This document shows, piece by piece, positions 46,438 through 54,653 of a DNA stretch of 64,000 nucleotides. A program made the position numbers and the translations under genes. Below the pieces are notes generated by a model. It did no database searches and had not been told where the DNA came from. It saw only the letters and a program-made list of their open reading frames with translations. Source of the stretch: Paenibacillus sp. yr247 (GTDB lineage Bacteria; Bacillota; Bacilli; Paenibacillales; NBRC-103111); NCBI RefSeq assembly GCF_900103825.1, contig NZ_FNIF01000007.1, forward strand, positions 1-64,000, read 5' to 3'. Positions within the stretch are counted from its first letter, which is position 1; every line of letters starts with the position of its first letter.

Positions 46438-49295
46438 TCGAAACCAGCGCGCTGACAGTTCACGTTAGCTCCATACCTAGTGGTTCTTTATTTCTATGGG
46501 GTACCCGCGAGAACGGCGGCATTTGGGATGCTCTTGATTTGAAAAATATGCTATTTGCCTGGCATCGCTCTTCCTTCTTCGGCACGTTCATGGAGCCGAG
46601 CGAATGGCAAAATCGCGAAGGCATTGAGCTTGGGCCGCTCGAAGCGCTCGATTATTTCAGCGACCCGCAGCCTGTGCAGCATCTACAGCTTAGCTGGCAT
46701 CAGGACTGCGCGGATTTTATTAGACTCGCCCCAGCTGTGAAAGAAGCTTTGGCTTCCGGACGTTTCATGCCGGACTATGAGAAATGGAAAGCCGGTGAGA
46801 TCGGCTGGAAGCTTCAGCTTCCTGAGGAGCTGCAGGCTTTGGAATCGCCAGCCGTCTCACGCTGGATTCATGCGCTTATCCCCGAGTGGGTGGACGCCGA
46901 CGGCATCATGAAGGATAATCTGCACAAGCTCGAAGCTGCGTATCCTTTGATGCGCCGCGGCGAGATAGCCGCTGATCTGTGGCTTGACGAGGAGGACTGG
47001 CTCGTCGCGATTGGTTGGCGCCAAGACCGGACGCCGATGCGGACCTGTCTGCAGCTCGTGGAGCCGGACCTGGCGCATGGCGCGGGCTGGCAGCTGCGCG
47101 TGCTGCTGCAGGACCGGCTTGCGCCGGAAGTGCTGCGCACGGTTACGCGCGGCGGCGAGCCGGCCCCTGGCGAGCTGCCGCTGCCGGAGGCGTGGCAACC
47201 GGAGCTTGGCCGCGTAGAACGTGACGCGGCGAAATGGGTACGCATCCTGCCATGGCTGGATGCGGGTGAGGGCGACCTCCGTCAGACGTTGACGGAGGAG
47301 GAGGCTTGGCGCTTCCTCGCAGAGGGAAGCGTACGGCTTGTTGAGGCCGGGACGAGTGTGTTCCTCCCGGCCTGGTGGGATCGCATCCGCAAGCTGCGGC
47401 CGAAGCTGCGCGCAAAGATCAAGTCTTCCGTCGGTTCTGGACGGGAGACGATGTTCGGGCTAAGCCAGCTGATGCAGTTCGACTGGAAGCTGGCTGTGGG
47501 GGATCTGGAGCTGACGGAAGAGGAATTCCGTCTGCTGTTGGAGGAGAAGCGCAAGCTGATCCAGATTCGCGGCAACTGGATTCAGCTCGACCCGCTATTC
47601 ATGGCGCAAGTCGAGCAGATCATGAAGCAGGTACAGAAGAAGCAGGGCCTCTCCTTTCGCGATGTGCTGGAGCTGCACTTCGCCGGCGATGCTGGTGGAC
47701 TGCTGCCGGCCGAGGATGACCCCGATGCCTTGCGCTACATCGAGATGGAGGTCGAGCTGAACGAACAGCTGCGCCACATGGTCGATCAGCTTACGCAGGC
47801 GGAGGCGATTCCGACGATACAGCCGCCGCCCAGCTTTCATGGATCGCTGCGCCACTATCAGGTGGACGGCATCTCTTGGCTGTTGTTCCTGCGCCGTTTC
47901 GGCCTAGGCGGCTGCTTGGCCGATGACATGGGTCTCGGGAAGACGATCCAGTGGATTACGTACTTACTCACGGTGAAAGAGACTGAGCAGCCAGAAACGC
48001 CTTCTTTGCTGATCTGTCCGACATCCGTACTCGGTAACTGGCAGATGGAGCTTAAACGTTTTGCGCCGTCGCTGAAGGTTCATCTTCACTATGGCCCTCA
48101 GCGTTTAAAAGGACCTGCCTTTAATGCAGGGGTCGGGAAGGTCGATTTAGTTTTAACCTCCTATACGCTTTCCCATCTGGATGAAGCTGAGCTGGGCTCT
48201 ATCGCCTGGAACTCCATCTGTTTGGACGAAGCCCAAAATATAAAAAATGCTTATACGAAGCAAGCTTCGGCGATTCGCCGACTGGACGGTTACCATCGCA
48301 TAGCGTTGACGGGAACACCGATTGAGAATCGGCTCACGGAGCTGTGGTCGATCTTCGATTTTGCTAATCCCGGCTATCTGGGTACGGTACGTGAATTCAC
48401 GCACCGCTATGTGAACGCAATCGAGAAGACGGGCGATAGTGAGACAATCGGCAAGGTTCAAAAGCTGATCCGCCCTTTCCTGCTGCGCCGCGAAAAGAAG
48501 GACCCTGCGATTCAGCTGGATCTGCCGGAAAAGAACGAGTCGAAGACGTTCATCTCCCTTACCGCCGAGCAGGGCTCGCTGTATGAGAACTACATCCAAG
48601 ACATGTTCGATCGGCTGGATAAGCTCTCTGCGATGGAACGGCGAGGTCTCATTCTCGCCGCTCTCACGAAGCTCAAGCAGGTGTGCAATCACCCTGCTTT
48701 GCTGCTCAAAGAAGGCATCCATGCGCCATGGAGCGGCCGCTCGAATAAGCTGGAACGCTTGCTCGAAATGGTGCAGGAGCTGCGCCAGGAAGGCGACAAA
48801 TGCTTGATTTTCACGCAATTTGTGGAGACGGGCAACCTGCTTCAGCATGTGCTGCAGCAGGAGCTAGGCGAGAAAGTGTTGTTCCTCCACGGCGGAACAA
48901 CAAAAACAGGGCGCGATGAGATGATCGCGCACTTCCAAGACGTGAGCCAGCCGGCGGAAGAGCAGCGAAATGTGTTCATTCTTTCGCTGAAGGCCGGCGG
49001 CATCGGGCTTAACTTGACGGCGGCGAATCATGTGTTCCACTACGATCGATGGTGGAATCCCGCCGTCGAGAACCAAGCGACGGACCGCGCCTTCCGTATC
49101 GGCCAGACGCGCCACGTGCAGGTGCACAAGTTCGTCACGCTCGGCACGCTCGAGGAGCGCATTGACGAGATGATTGAGCGCAAGCTCGGCCTCAGCCAAC
49201 AGATCGTCGGCTCTGGCGAGAACTGGATCACCGAGCTGTCGACCGACGAGCTGCGCGACTTGTTCTCGCTGCGCCGCGAGTGGGTAGAAGCATAA
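46425..49295 (+). CDS. ywqA: SNF2 family DEAD/DEAH helicase
   Basis: A 956-residue Swi2/Snf2 translocase. The N-terminal 450 residues are a bacterial-specific region (DUF3670-type); the motor starts with SLRHYQVDGISWLLFLRR (Q motif) and DDMGLGKTIQ (Walker A, about 505), then CLDEAQNIKN (DEAQ box), TGTPIENRLTELWSI (III), and C-terminal lobe with FTQFVETG, LKAGGIGLNLTAAN and QATDRAFRIGQTRHV. Start at ATG 46425; an ATG at 46434 that overlaps the previous stop as ATGA is an alternative. Part of the gene (about 46980-47560) is much richer in GC than the surroundings. Confidence 0.93.
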   Translation: MDSMIETSALTVHVSSIPSGSLFLWGTRENGGIWDALDLKNMLFAWHRSSFFGTFMEPSEWQNREGIELGPLEALDYFSDPQPVQHLQLSWHQDCADFIRLAPAVKEALASGRFMPDYEKWKAGEIGWKLQLPEELQALESPAVSRWIHALIPEWVDADGIMKDNLHKLEAAYPLMRRGEIAADLWLDEEDWLVAIGWRQDRTPMRTCLQLVEPDLAHGAGWQLRVLLQDRLAPEVLRTVTRGGEPAPGELPLPEAWQPELGRVERDAAKWVRILPWLDAGEGDLRQTLTEEEAWRFLAEGSVRLVEAGTSVFLPAWWDRIRKLRPKLRAKIKSSVGSGRETMFGLSQLMQFDWKLAVGDLELTEEEFRLLLEEKRKLIQIRGNWIQLDPLFMAQVEQIMKQVQKKQGLSFRDVLELHFAGDAGGLLPAEDDPDALRYIEMEVELNEQLRHMVDQLTQAEAIPTIQPPPSFHGSLRHYQVDGISWLLFLRRFGLGGCLADDMGLGKTIQWITYLLTVKETEQPETPSLLICPTSVLGNWQMELKRFAPSLKVHLHYGPQRLKGPAFNAGVGKVDLVLTSYTLSHLDEAELGSIAWNSICLDEAQNIKNAYTKQASAIRRLDGYHRIALTGTPIENRLTELWSIFDFANPGYLGTVREFTHRYVNAIEKTGDSETIGKVQKLIRPFLLRREKKDPAIQLDLPEKNESKTFISLTAEQGSLYENYIQDMFDRLDKLSAMERRGLILAALTKLKQVCNHPALLLKEGIHAPWSGRSNKLERLLEMVQELRQEGDKCLIFTQFVETGNLLQHVLQQELGEKVLFLHGGTTKTGRDEMIAHFQDVSQPAEEQRNVFILSLKAGGIGLNLTAANHVFHYDRWWNPAVENQATDRAFRIGQTRHVQVHKFVTLGTLEERIDEMIERKLGLSQQIVGSGENWITELSTDELRDLFSLRREWVEA

Positions 49296-49350
49296 ACACG
49301 AGTTGCAGCTGGATAGAAGCTAGTTTTGAATGTCTTAGCAGGATTGTTAC

Positions 49351-49396
49351 GGGCTGTGATAGGTTACCTTCGGGTAGGCTGTTGCAGCCCATTTTT
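49351..49396 (+). terminator. Terminator after the SNF2 gene
   Basis: GGGCTGTGATAGGTTACC-TTCG-GGTAGGCTGTTGCAGCCC, then ATTTTTG. Confidence 0.85.
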
Positions 49397-49548
49397 GTGG
49401 TGCTTTGGCAAACAAGTTGGCTTGGCAAGCTGATTGCAAAAACCAGCCTTCCTACCCAAATACGAACGAACTAACACCAGTTAAGCTACTCATACAATCC
49501 CACAAACGCAGCCCCACAACCATAAGCTACCTTTCCCCTCCCCTAGTC
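49397..49548. other. Noncoding spacer
   Basis: No gene or signal recognised between the SNF2 terminator and the second palindrome array. Confidence 0.5.
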
Positions 49549-49702
49549 CATTGTAAAATGTGCAATAGAAATGCTCTTCGTCGCTATAGGTACGTCTATA
49601 CATTGCACTTGCTGGCTAGAGCCAGAAACATTGTACGAAATGCAATAGAACCACAAAACATTGTCTGCAAATTTAATTCTATTGTACAGATACAATAGAA
49701 AT
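49549..49702 (-). repeat. Second array of short imperfect palindromes
   Basis: Minus-strand units: TTTCTATTGCACATTTTACA plus ATG (49549-49571), TTCTATTGCATTTCGTACAA plus TG (49628-49650) and TTTCTATTGTATCTGTACAA plus TAG (49678-49702). Extra half-sites (GTGCAATG, GACAATG) lie between. As in the first array, one unit is followed by a CTGGCTCnAGCC palindrome. Confidence 0.8.
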
Positions 49703-49755
49703 TACACCTTACCTCATCTCTCCCTCATACGCTATGGAGCCACTTTTCTATGCAC

Positions 49756-49789
49756 AAAAAAAGGCTACCCCAGCCAATTGGGTAACCTT
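49756..49789 (-). terminator. Terminator on the minus strand
   Basis: Minus strand AAGGTTACCC, a nine-base loop, GGGTAGCCTT, then TTTTT. It overlaps the stop codon of the ORF at 49765-50004. Confidence 0.8.
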
Positions 49790-50004
49790 AATATCGTTCG
49801 CTCCGTTACATCCACCACAAGGTCAAACTTCAAATCATCAAATCCAAAAATAAATAAAAGCCCTCTCCCAACGCGCTGGAATAAGTCTGAATCTGATGCG
49901 AGGTGTCCAAGTCTGTGTAAGCCTGGGATAAGATTCCTTGTTTTTGCAGATTCATCATGAGGATGTTGGAGATGAAATACGGTCTTCACGTCCATTTCGT
50001 CCAT
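49765..50004 (-). CDS. Possible small protein, unknown function
   Basis: A 79-residue frame (or 74 from an internal GTG) that ends inside a good terminator, a pattern seen for other genes in this window. The C-terminal part (RGLLFIFGFDDLKFDLVVDV) looks protein-like. No ribosome binding site stands out and its 5' end overlaps the plus-strand ORF at 49972. Unrecognised. Confidence 0.35.
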   Translation of the reverse strand: MDEMDVKTVFHLQHPHDESAKTRNLIPGLHRLGHLASDSDLFQRVGRGLLFIFGFDDLKFDLVVDVTERTILRLPNWLG

Positions 50005-50217
50005 AAATATCTCAAAAAACCCTTTTCCATGGAGCGACTTGTCCAGGTGGCAAAGAGCTTGCTCGACAGCAAGAAAAGCAATGCGTATGTTTTCCCAGCC
50101 CAGGATAAAGGGTCACTCTCTACCACCTTACAACGTAACGGTATCGATGTGCTTGAGATGAAAGAGAACTTGGATATGATCGAGGTTGAATTCAAAAAGC
50201 CTGGATCGGATACCTAA
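49972..50217 (+). CDS. Possible small protein, unknown function
   Basis: An 81-residue frame from ATG 49972 (KYGLHVHFVHKYLKKPFSME...) ending before a terminator. A shorter start at ATG 50031 would avoid overlap with the minus-strand ORF. Basic N-terminus and acidic C-terminus (LEMKENLDMIEVEFKKPGSD). No family recognised, weak ribosome binding site. Confidence 0.4.
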   Translation: MKYGLHVHFVHKYLKKPFSMERLVQVAKSLLDSKKSNAYVFPAQDKGSLSTTLQRNGIDVLEMKENLDMIEVEFKKPGSDT

Positions 50218-50266
50218 CACGTTCAGTAAAACCTTCTGCCCAGCGGCCCATACAGTTACACAGACC

Positions 50267-50302
50267 ACCTCCTTCCGATTACATTGGAGGGAGCTTTTTT
50301 TT
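50267..50302 (+). terminator. Terminator before the MFS transporter gene
   Basis: CTCCTTCC and GGAGGGAG pair across GATTACATT, followed by CTTTTTTTT. Confidence 0.7.
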
Positions 50303-50387
50303 ATTGTAAAGTCAGAGGGATTTACCTGCTTGATAGCCAATATACTAGAGAAAACACCAATTGATGAGAAGGAAGGGTGTGACCCTA

Positions 50388-51713
50388 TTGGCAAAGCTTG
50401 AATCCACTTCCAACCCGATACAAGCACGTAAAGTCTGGACACTGTTTTTCTCATTGCCGATATTCGCTTGGGCTATGTACGATTTCGCGAATACGATTTT
50501 TTCCTCCAATATTGTGACTGTGTTTTATCCGTTTTATTTAAAAGAAACGTTAGGCAAAAGCGAAGAATTGAATCAGATTGCCAGTACCTTCATCACTTAC
50601 TCCAACGCGATATCCAGCTTCTTTCTCGTTTTGTTGTCTCCTTTATTCGGGGTATGGATAGACCGGTCAGGCAAAAAAAAGGCCTACCTCGTACCTTTCA
50701 CACTTATCGCGATCGTGGCGACGCTGCTCATGGGCGTTTCAGCCATTTGGCACACCAATCAGCAATGGATGGGGCTCAACACTTCGATTCTTGGCGTAAT
50801 TTTCTTCTTTATGATCGCCAAATTCTTTTATAATTCGAGCTTAATCTTTTACGACTCGATGATTTCAGATCTGGGTAATGCGCGTGAGATTCCCATTATT
50901 TCGGGAGTCGGTGTAGCGGTTGGTTATGTGGGGACATTAGTTGGACTCGTCGTATTCCCTTTGGTCAATGGCAATCATTTTGAAAATACGTTCATTCCCA
51001 GCGCGCTTATGTTTCTAATCTTCTCCCTGCCGATCATGTTTTTCTATAAAGAGAAGCCTCAGCAAACGATCAGTGAGAAAAAATCACTCCTCAGCGGCTA
51101 CCGTGAGATATGGGATACGTTCAAAGAGGCAAGAAAGTATCGAGCCGCCTTCCTGTTCATGATCGCCTACTTCTTCTTTAACGATGCGATTGCCACGGCG
51201 ATTGCGGTGATGGCCATTTATGCGAATACCGTGATGGGCTTCACGACGGGGCAATTCATTCTGCTCTACCTGGTTTCGACAGTATCTAGCATTATCGGTT
51301 CGTTCCTCTTCGGCTATGTGACCAGAAATATCGGCCCCAAAAAAGCAGTCACAATCGTCGCCTTCATCCTAATCATTGCGATAGCCATAGCGGCATTAGC
51401 GACTAGTCAGAGCTTATTCTGGGTTTCCGGCAGCTTGTATGGGGTATCAATGGGAGCTATGTGGGTGACCTCCCGGACGCTGATAGTTCAATTAACACCG
51501 GAGGAGAAGCGCGGTCAATTTTTCGGATTGTTCGCCTTCTCGGGAAAAGTATCATCCATCGTAGGGCCGGCGCTTTACGGATCAATTACCTGGGCACTGG
51601 CTTCATCTGGGAACCTCGCTAGCCGTGTAGCCTTAGGCTCACTCTTGCTTCTAGTCGTGATTGGACTGTTCGTTCATATGCGTGTGCCGCAGAAATTGCA
51701 TTCTTCCTCCTAA
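50388..51713 (+). CDS. MFS transporter (Atg22/UMF1-like)
   Basis: A 441-residue permease with about 12 membrane segments. The opening (IFAWAMYDFANTIFSSNIVT) is the signature of the Atg22/UMF1 group of the major facilitator superfamily; WIDRSGKKK is the loop 2-3 motif. Start taken as TTG 50388, ten bases after GGAAGGG; an ATG eight codons earlier has no site. Yeast Atg22 exports amino acids from vacuoles; bacterial members have no proven substrate. Confidence 0.88.
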   Translation: MAKLESTSNPIQARKVWTLFFSLPIFAWAMYDFANTIFSSNIVTVFYPFYLKETLGKSEELNQIASTFITYSNAISSFFLVLLSPLFGVWIDRSGKKKAYLVPFTLIAIVATLLMGVSAIWHTNQQWMGLNTSILGVIFFFMIAKFFYNSSLIFYDSMISDLGNAREIPIISGVGVAVGYVGTLVGLVVFPLVNGNHFENTFIPSALMFLIFSLPIMFFYKEKPQQTISEKKSLLSGYREIWDTFKEARKYRAAFLFMIAYFFFNDAIATAIAVMAIYANTVMGFTTGQFILLYLVSTVSSIIGSFLFGYVTRNIGPKKAVTIVAFILIIAIAIAALATSQSLFWVSGSLYGVSMGAMWVTSRTLIVQLTPEEKRGQFFGLFAFSGKVSSIVGPALYGSITWALASSGNLASRVALGSLLLLVVIGLFVHMRVPQKLHSSS

Positions 51714-51758
51714 TTCGTGTACAATAACTTTTAATCATAAGCGGAAGGTGTGAGGAGT

Positions 51759-51839
51759 ATGAAGAGTGCTGTTGGCAGTAGAGACGAATTCTCTTCCTAT
51801 TTCTCATTCATGAAAACACTAAAGCACTCGTTGCTTTAG
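51759..51839 (+). CDS. Possible 26-residue leader ORF
   Basis: ATG 51759 to TAG 51839 with GGAAGGTG eight bases before the ATG. The peptide ends MKTLKHSLL and its last codons lie in the terminator hairpin upstream of the UMP-kinase-like gene. Coding potential is uncertain. Confidence 0.3.
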   Translation: MKSAVGSRDEFSSYFSFMKTLKHSLL

Positions 51840-51849
51840 TGTTTTTTTT
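51814..51849 (+). terminator. Terminator between MFS gene and UMP-kinase-like gene
   Basis: AAACACTAAAGCA-CTCG-TTGCTTTAGTGTTT followed by TTTTT; strong. It lies 72 bases before the next start codon. Confidence 0.9.
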
Positions 51850-51921
51850 CGCACACCGCTTTGAGCGGGAGGTCTTTATAGTGAAACACCAAATAATAGT
51901 TTTACTCATCGGGGAGGAGAG

Positions 51922-52662
51922 ATGGATATGCGGTACAAACGGGTCCTAATTAAACTAAGCGGCGGGGCTGTTGCGGGAGATAATGAGTTTGGCTTCGATC
52001 CTACGCAGCTTAATCACATTGCCAATGAAATTATGACAGTCGTCAATTTAGGCGTCGAAGTGTGTCTCGTAATTGGTGGAGGTAATATTTTTCGCGGCAA
52101 TATGGGCGAGAGCTGGGGCATTGAAAAGGCGGAGGCAGATAATATAGGCACCCTTGCTACCGTTATCAACAGCTTGCTGCTGCGCGGAGTTCTTAAGGCG
52201 AAGACTGAAGCGGAAGTACGCGTCATGACAGCCATTCCGATCGCTTCTGTGGCGGAGCCTTTCATCCGGCTTAGAGCCATTCATCATTTGGAAAAAGGGT
52301 ACATCGTTATTTTCGCAGGCGGCAATGGACAGCCTTTCGTCACAACGGACTATCCATCGGTTCAAAGAGCCATTGAAGTCAACTGTGAAGCAATTCTTGT
52401 CGCGAAGCATGGGGTTGACGGTGTGTTCGATAAGGATCCTAAGCATCATACAGATGCTCTTCAGTACAAATCACTCCACTATAATGATGTCATCCACAAT
52501 AATCTGAAGGTCATGGATCAGTCCGCCTTCATCCTTGCGAGAGATTATCACATCCCCATTCACGTTTTCAACTTCGACAAGCCGGGCTCCATGAAAGAAA
52601 TTTGTGCGGGTCAGAATACAGGCACGATCATCAGCGGTTCATCCGAACTCATTTATCATTAA
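51922..52662 (+). CDS. UMP kinase-like amino acid kinase family protein
   Basis: A 246-residue protein of the PyrH (UMP kinase) family: RVLIKLSGGAVAG (P-loop-like start), VIGGGNIFRGN (phosphate-binding), GTLATVINSLLL, RVMTAIPIASVAEPFIRLRAIHHLEKG, and VAKHGVDGVFDKDP. But it stands alone, not in the usual rpsB-tsf-pyrH-frr cluster, and key family stretches differ: where PyrH has FAAGTGNPYFSTDTTA it has FAGGNGQPFVTTDYPS. So it is probably a second, divergent copy and its nucleotide or role could differ. GGGGAGGAGAG precedes the ATG; ATG 51928 is an alternative. Confidence 0.8.
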   Translation: MDMRYKRVLIKLSGGAVAGDNEFGFDPTQLNHIANEIMTVVNLGVEVCLVIGGGNIFRGNMGESWGIEKAEADNIGTLATVINSLLLRGVLKAKTEAEVRVMTAIPIASVAEPFIRLRAIHHLEKGYIVIFAGGNGQPFVTTDYPSVQRAIEVNCEAILVAKHGVDGVFDKDPKHHTDALQYKSLHYNDVIHNNLKVMDQSAFILARDYHIPIHVFNFDKPGSMKEICAGQNTGTIISGSSELIYH

Positions 52663-52686
52663 AAAAGCATGCATAGGATAAACATA

Positions 52687-52732
52687 AAAAAAGGATTGAA
52701 ACGCAGTAGTCTGCGGATCTATCCTTTTTTTG
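52687..52732. terminator. Bidirectional terminator
   Basis: AAAAAAAGGAT and ATCCTTTTTTT enclose CGCAG-TAGT-CTGCG; it serves two convergent genes. Confidence 0.9.
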
Positions 52733-52738
52733 CCCTTT

Positions 52739-53623
52739 TTAGCTGAGTAAAAGCTCGTAATAATCATTCGCATTCTTCGTTTTAAAGCCACAGGATTCAT
52801 ATAATCCAAGCGCCTTCTCGTTCTCAACAGAAACTTCCAGCTTAATAACGTTCGCATGATCCACTCGCTTTAATTCTGCTATTGTTTGGCTCAAAATACG
52901 GCGCCCATAGCCTTTACCCCGATACGTTGGCAACACACAAAAGCCATAAATGAATCCACTCGCATCCACTTCCACCATAGAGCCGATTTTCCCAATGGGC
53001 TCCTTCTTCTCACCAAGCTCTGCAATCCACGTCCGTTCTTTTTCGCCTCTGATGGTTTGGCTGACGTACTCTCTCGTATCGTTCTCCGACATGTTGAACC
53101 CCGACATATTGAGCTTAACCAGCATCTCTGTGTCCTGCACATCAGCCAAACGAATCGCAACGATTTCATCTAATGCTGGCTGAGTGGCTACCGTATGCTC
53201 TTGAAGCTCCATCACATATTCAGAAAAGCTATATCGTGTGCCAAGTTTCGTAAGGAAAGATTTTCCGCTTGCAGATCCTCGCTCATTAATGAAAATCAGC
53301 TTCGGAACTTTCCTAAGCCTGCAAACGTCTATCGCCGTTTGAACCATTTGACCAAAAATACCTTGGTTCCGCACCTCTGGATGCACCATCCCGCTAATTT
53401 CCACTTCGGTAGATAGAAAGCAATATATCGCTAAGAAGCCGACAACACGGTCATTTTGGTAAAATAAAAAGTCATTCGTCACGCCAGACGGACGGTTCGA
53501 AAGCGTGCCCCAATTCAGTTTAATCTCTATGCGGTCATGGGCATTACAAATCTCCCAAAGCTTCCGAACTTCCTCCAGCTCCTGCGGCGACAGTCCTGCT
53601 CTCGGTAATATGCCTTGTTTCAA
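52739..53623 (-). CDS. Double GNAT acetyltransferase
   Basis: A 294-residue protein with two GNAT domains. The first has EISGMVHPEVRNQGIFGQMV (about 76-95), the second YGFCVLPTYRGKGYGRRILS (about 226-245) with the acetyl-CoA P-loop RGKGYG. Start at TTG 53621-53623, seven bases after GGGGGA; the ATG five codons upstream has no site. Tandem GNATs often keep one active and one regulatory half. Substrate unknown. Confidence 0.85.
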   Translation of the reverse strand: MKQGILPRAGLSPQELEEVRKLWEICNAHDRIEIKLNWGTLSNRPSGVTNDFLFYQNDRVVGFLAIYCFLSTEVEISGMVHPEVRNQGIFGQMVQTAIDVCRLRKVPKLIFINERGSASGKSFLTKLGTRYSFSEYVMELQEHTVATQPALDEIVAIRLADVQDTEMLVKLNMSGFNMSENDTREYVSQTIRGEKERTWIAELGEKKEPIGKIGSMVEVDASGFIYGFCVLPTYRGKGYGRRILSQTIAELKRVDHANVIKLEVSVENEKALGLYESCGFKTKNANDYYELLLS

Positions 53624-53729
53624 TATGTTGTCCCCCATAATTCTAATGTTCTTACCTGATGTCATTATACATGCCTACGCATTGGCGTGGTAAGCTAATA
53701 AATAATTTAACATAAATTTTCGTGTGCAT

Positions 53730-53755
53730 TGAACGAATCGCCGAAGCTGTTCGTA
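53730..53755 (+). promoter_or_regulatory. SigY-type ECF promoter (autoregulatory)
   Basis: TGAACG (53730-53735), 16-base spacer, CGTA (53752-53755). B. subtilis SigY recognises TGAACG-N16-CGTC-like sites and drives its own operon. It lies 26 bases before the sigY start codon. Confidence 0.65.
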
Positions 53756-53780
53756 CTATCTATGAATTCAGGCAGAGAGG

Positions 53781-54305
53781 ATGTTCATTCACTTGGAAGA
53801 GCACGAATTAATTCGTCAGGCTATGCGGGGAGACAACACCGCTCTGTCCCAGCTGCTGCAGCAGCATTATGACTTTGTTTACAAGTATTTGCTGAAAATT
53901 ACGCTGAATCCGTCTATATCGGAAGATATCACGCAAGAAACCGTGATCCGATGTATCGAGAAAATAAAGCTGTACAATGGAAAATCGAAATTCTCATCTT
54001 GGCTCATGACCATCGCCACCCATTTGTTGATTGATCAGGGAAGACGGCGAAAACGCGAGAAGCTGTGGCAGGAGCAAGAACAAATCTCACGCCTGAAGTG
54101 GCAAACTGGAAGCCAAAATGAGGTTTGGCCAGATGTGCTGAATAGCTTGGCCAAATTGCCGCAGGAGAGCCGCATCCCGGTCATTCTCAAACATTACTAC
54201 GGCTACACGTATGAGGAGATTGGCCAAATGCTCTCCATCGCGGAGGGTACTGTCAAATCAAGAGTGCATCATGCACTGAAGCAATTACGAAAGGAACTGG
54301 AGTAA
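53781..54305 (+). CDS. sigY: ECF RNA polymerase sigma factor SigY
   Basis: A 174-residue ECF sigma factor. Region 2 (about 12-80, with DITQETVIRCIEKIKLYNGK and FSSWLMTIATHLLIDQGRRR) and region 4 (about 115-172, with helix-turn-helix GYTYEEIGQMLSIAEGTVKS). The YNGKSKFSSW segment and operon layout match SigY. Followed directly by a yxlC-type gene. An in-frame TTG at 53793 is an alternative start. In B. subtilis the sigY operon helps maintain the SP-beta prophage; here there is no prophage. Confidence 0.88.
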   Translation: MFIHLEEHELIRQAMRGDNTALSQLLQQHYDFVYKYLLKITLNPSISEDITQETVIRCIEKIKLYNGKSKFSSWLMTIATHLLIDQGRRRKREKLWQEQEQISRLKWQTGSQNEVWPDVLNSLAKLPQESRIPVILKHYYGYTYEEIGQMLSIAEGTVKSRVHHALKQLRKELE

Positions 54306-54653
54306 ATGGATGAGAATCAGAAGAAGCCACAGCGGAGACAGAGTGAAGGTCCGAGTGAAGAACATACCGTTCAAATACTGCATGAGGGTCTGAACAAACT
54401 AGATGATCTATTCCCGGCCTCGCCCCCTAGCTCATCTTGGTTTGATCAACAAATTGCTGAAACACAGAACAAGCAGCGTTTAAGGCTGCGAGGCGATTTA
54501 TTCAAATTGTGGCTGGTAGCTCTTATGCTGCTATATATCTTGTACATGACCGCAGCTTCACAGCCGGTCACCTTTATCTCATTCCAAGCTTTGGCGATGA
54601 TTGTGCCTCTAGTTTGGTTACTTCTTCGAAAGCAGGTGGATTCACATGAATAA
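54306..54653 (+). CDS. yxlC: YxlC-type membrane protein (probable anti-sigma factor)
   Basis: A 115-residue protein starting one base after the sigY stop. A soluble N-terminus (about 1-65) and two membrane segments (about 68-86 and 90-106). In B. subtilis YxlC and YxlD together hold SigY inactive, and the same place and build suggest the same role. Sequence identity cannot be judged by eye. Confidence 0.75.
   Translation: MDENQKKPQRRQSEGPSEEHTVQILHEGLNKLDDLFPASPPSSSWFDQQIAETQNKQRLRLRGDLFKLWLVALMLLYILYMTAASQPVTFISFQALAMIVPLVWLLLRKQVDSHE

Noticed and set aside
46857-47575. Several overlapping ORFs in other frames
   Set aside because: They are a product of the high GC of the SNF2 gene, with few stop codons; the SNF2 frame has clear motifs throughout.
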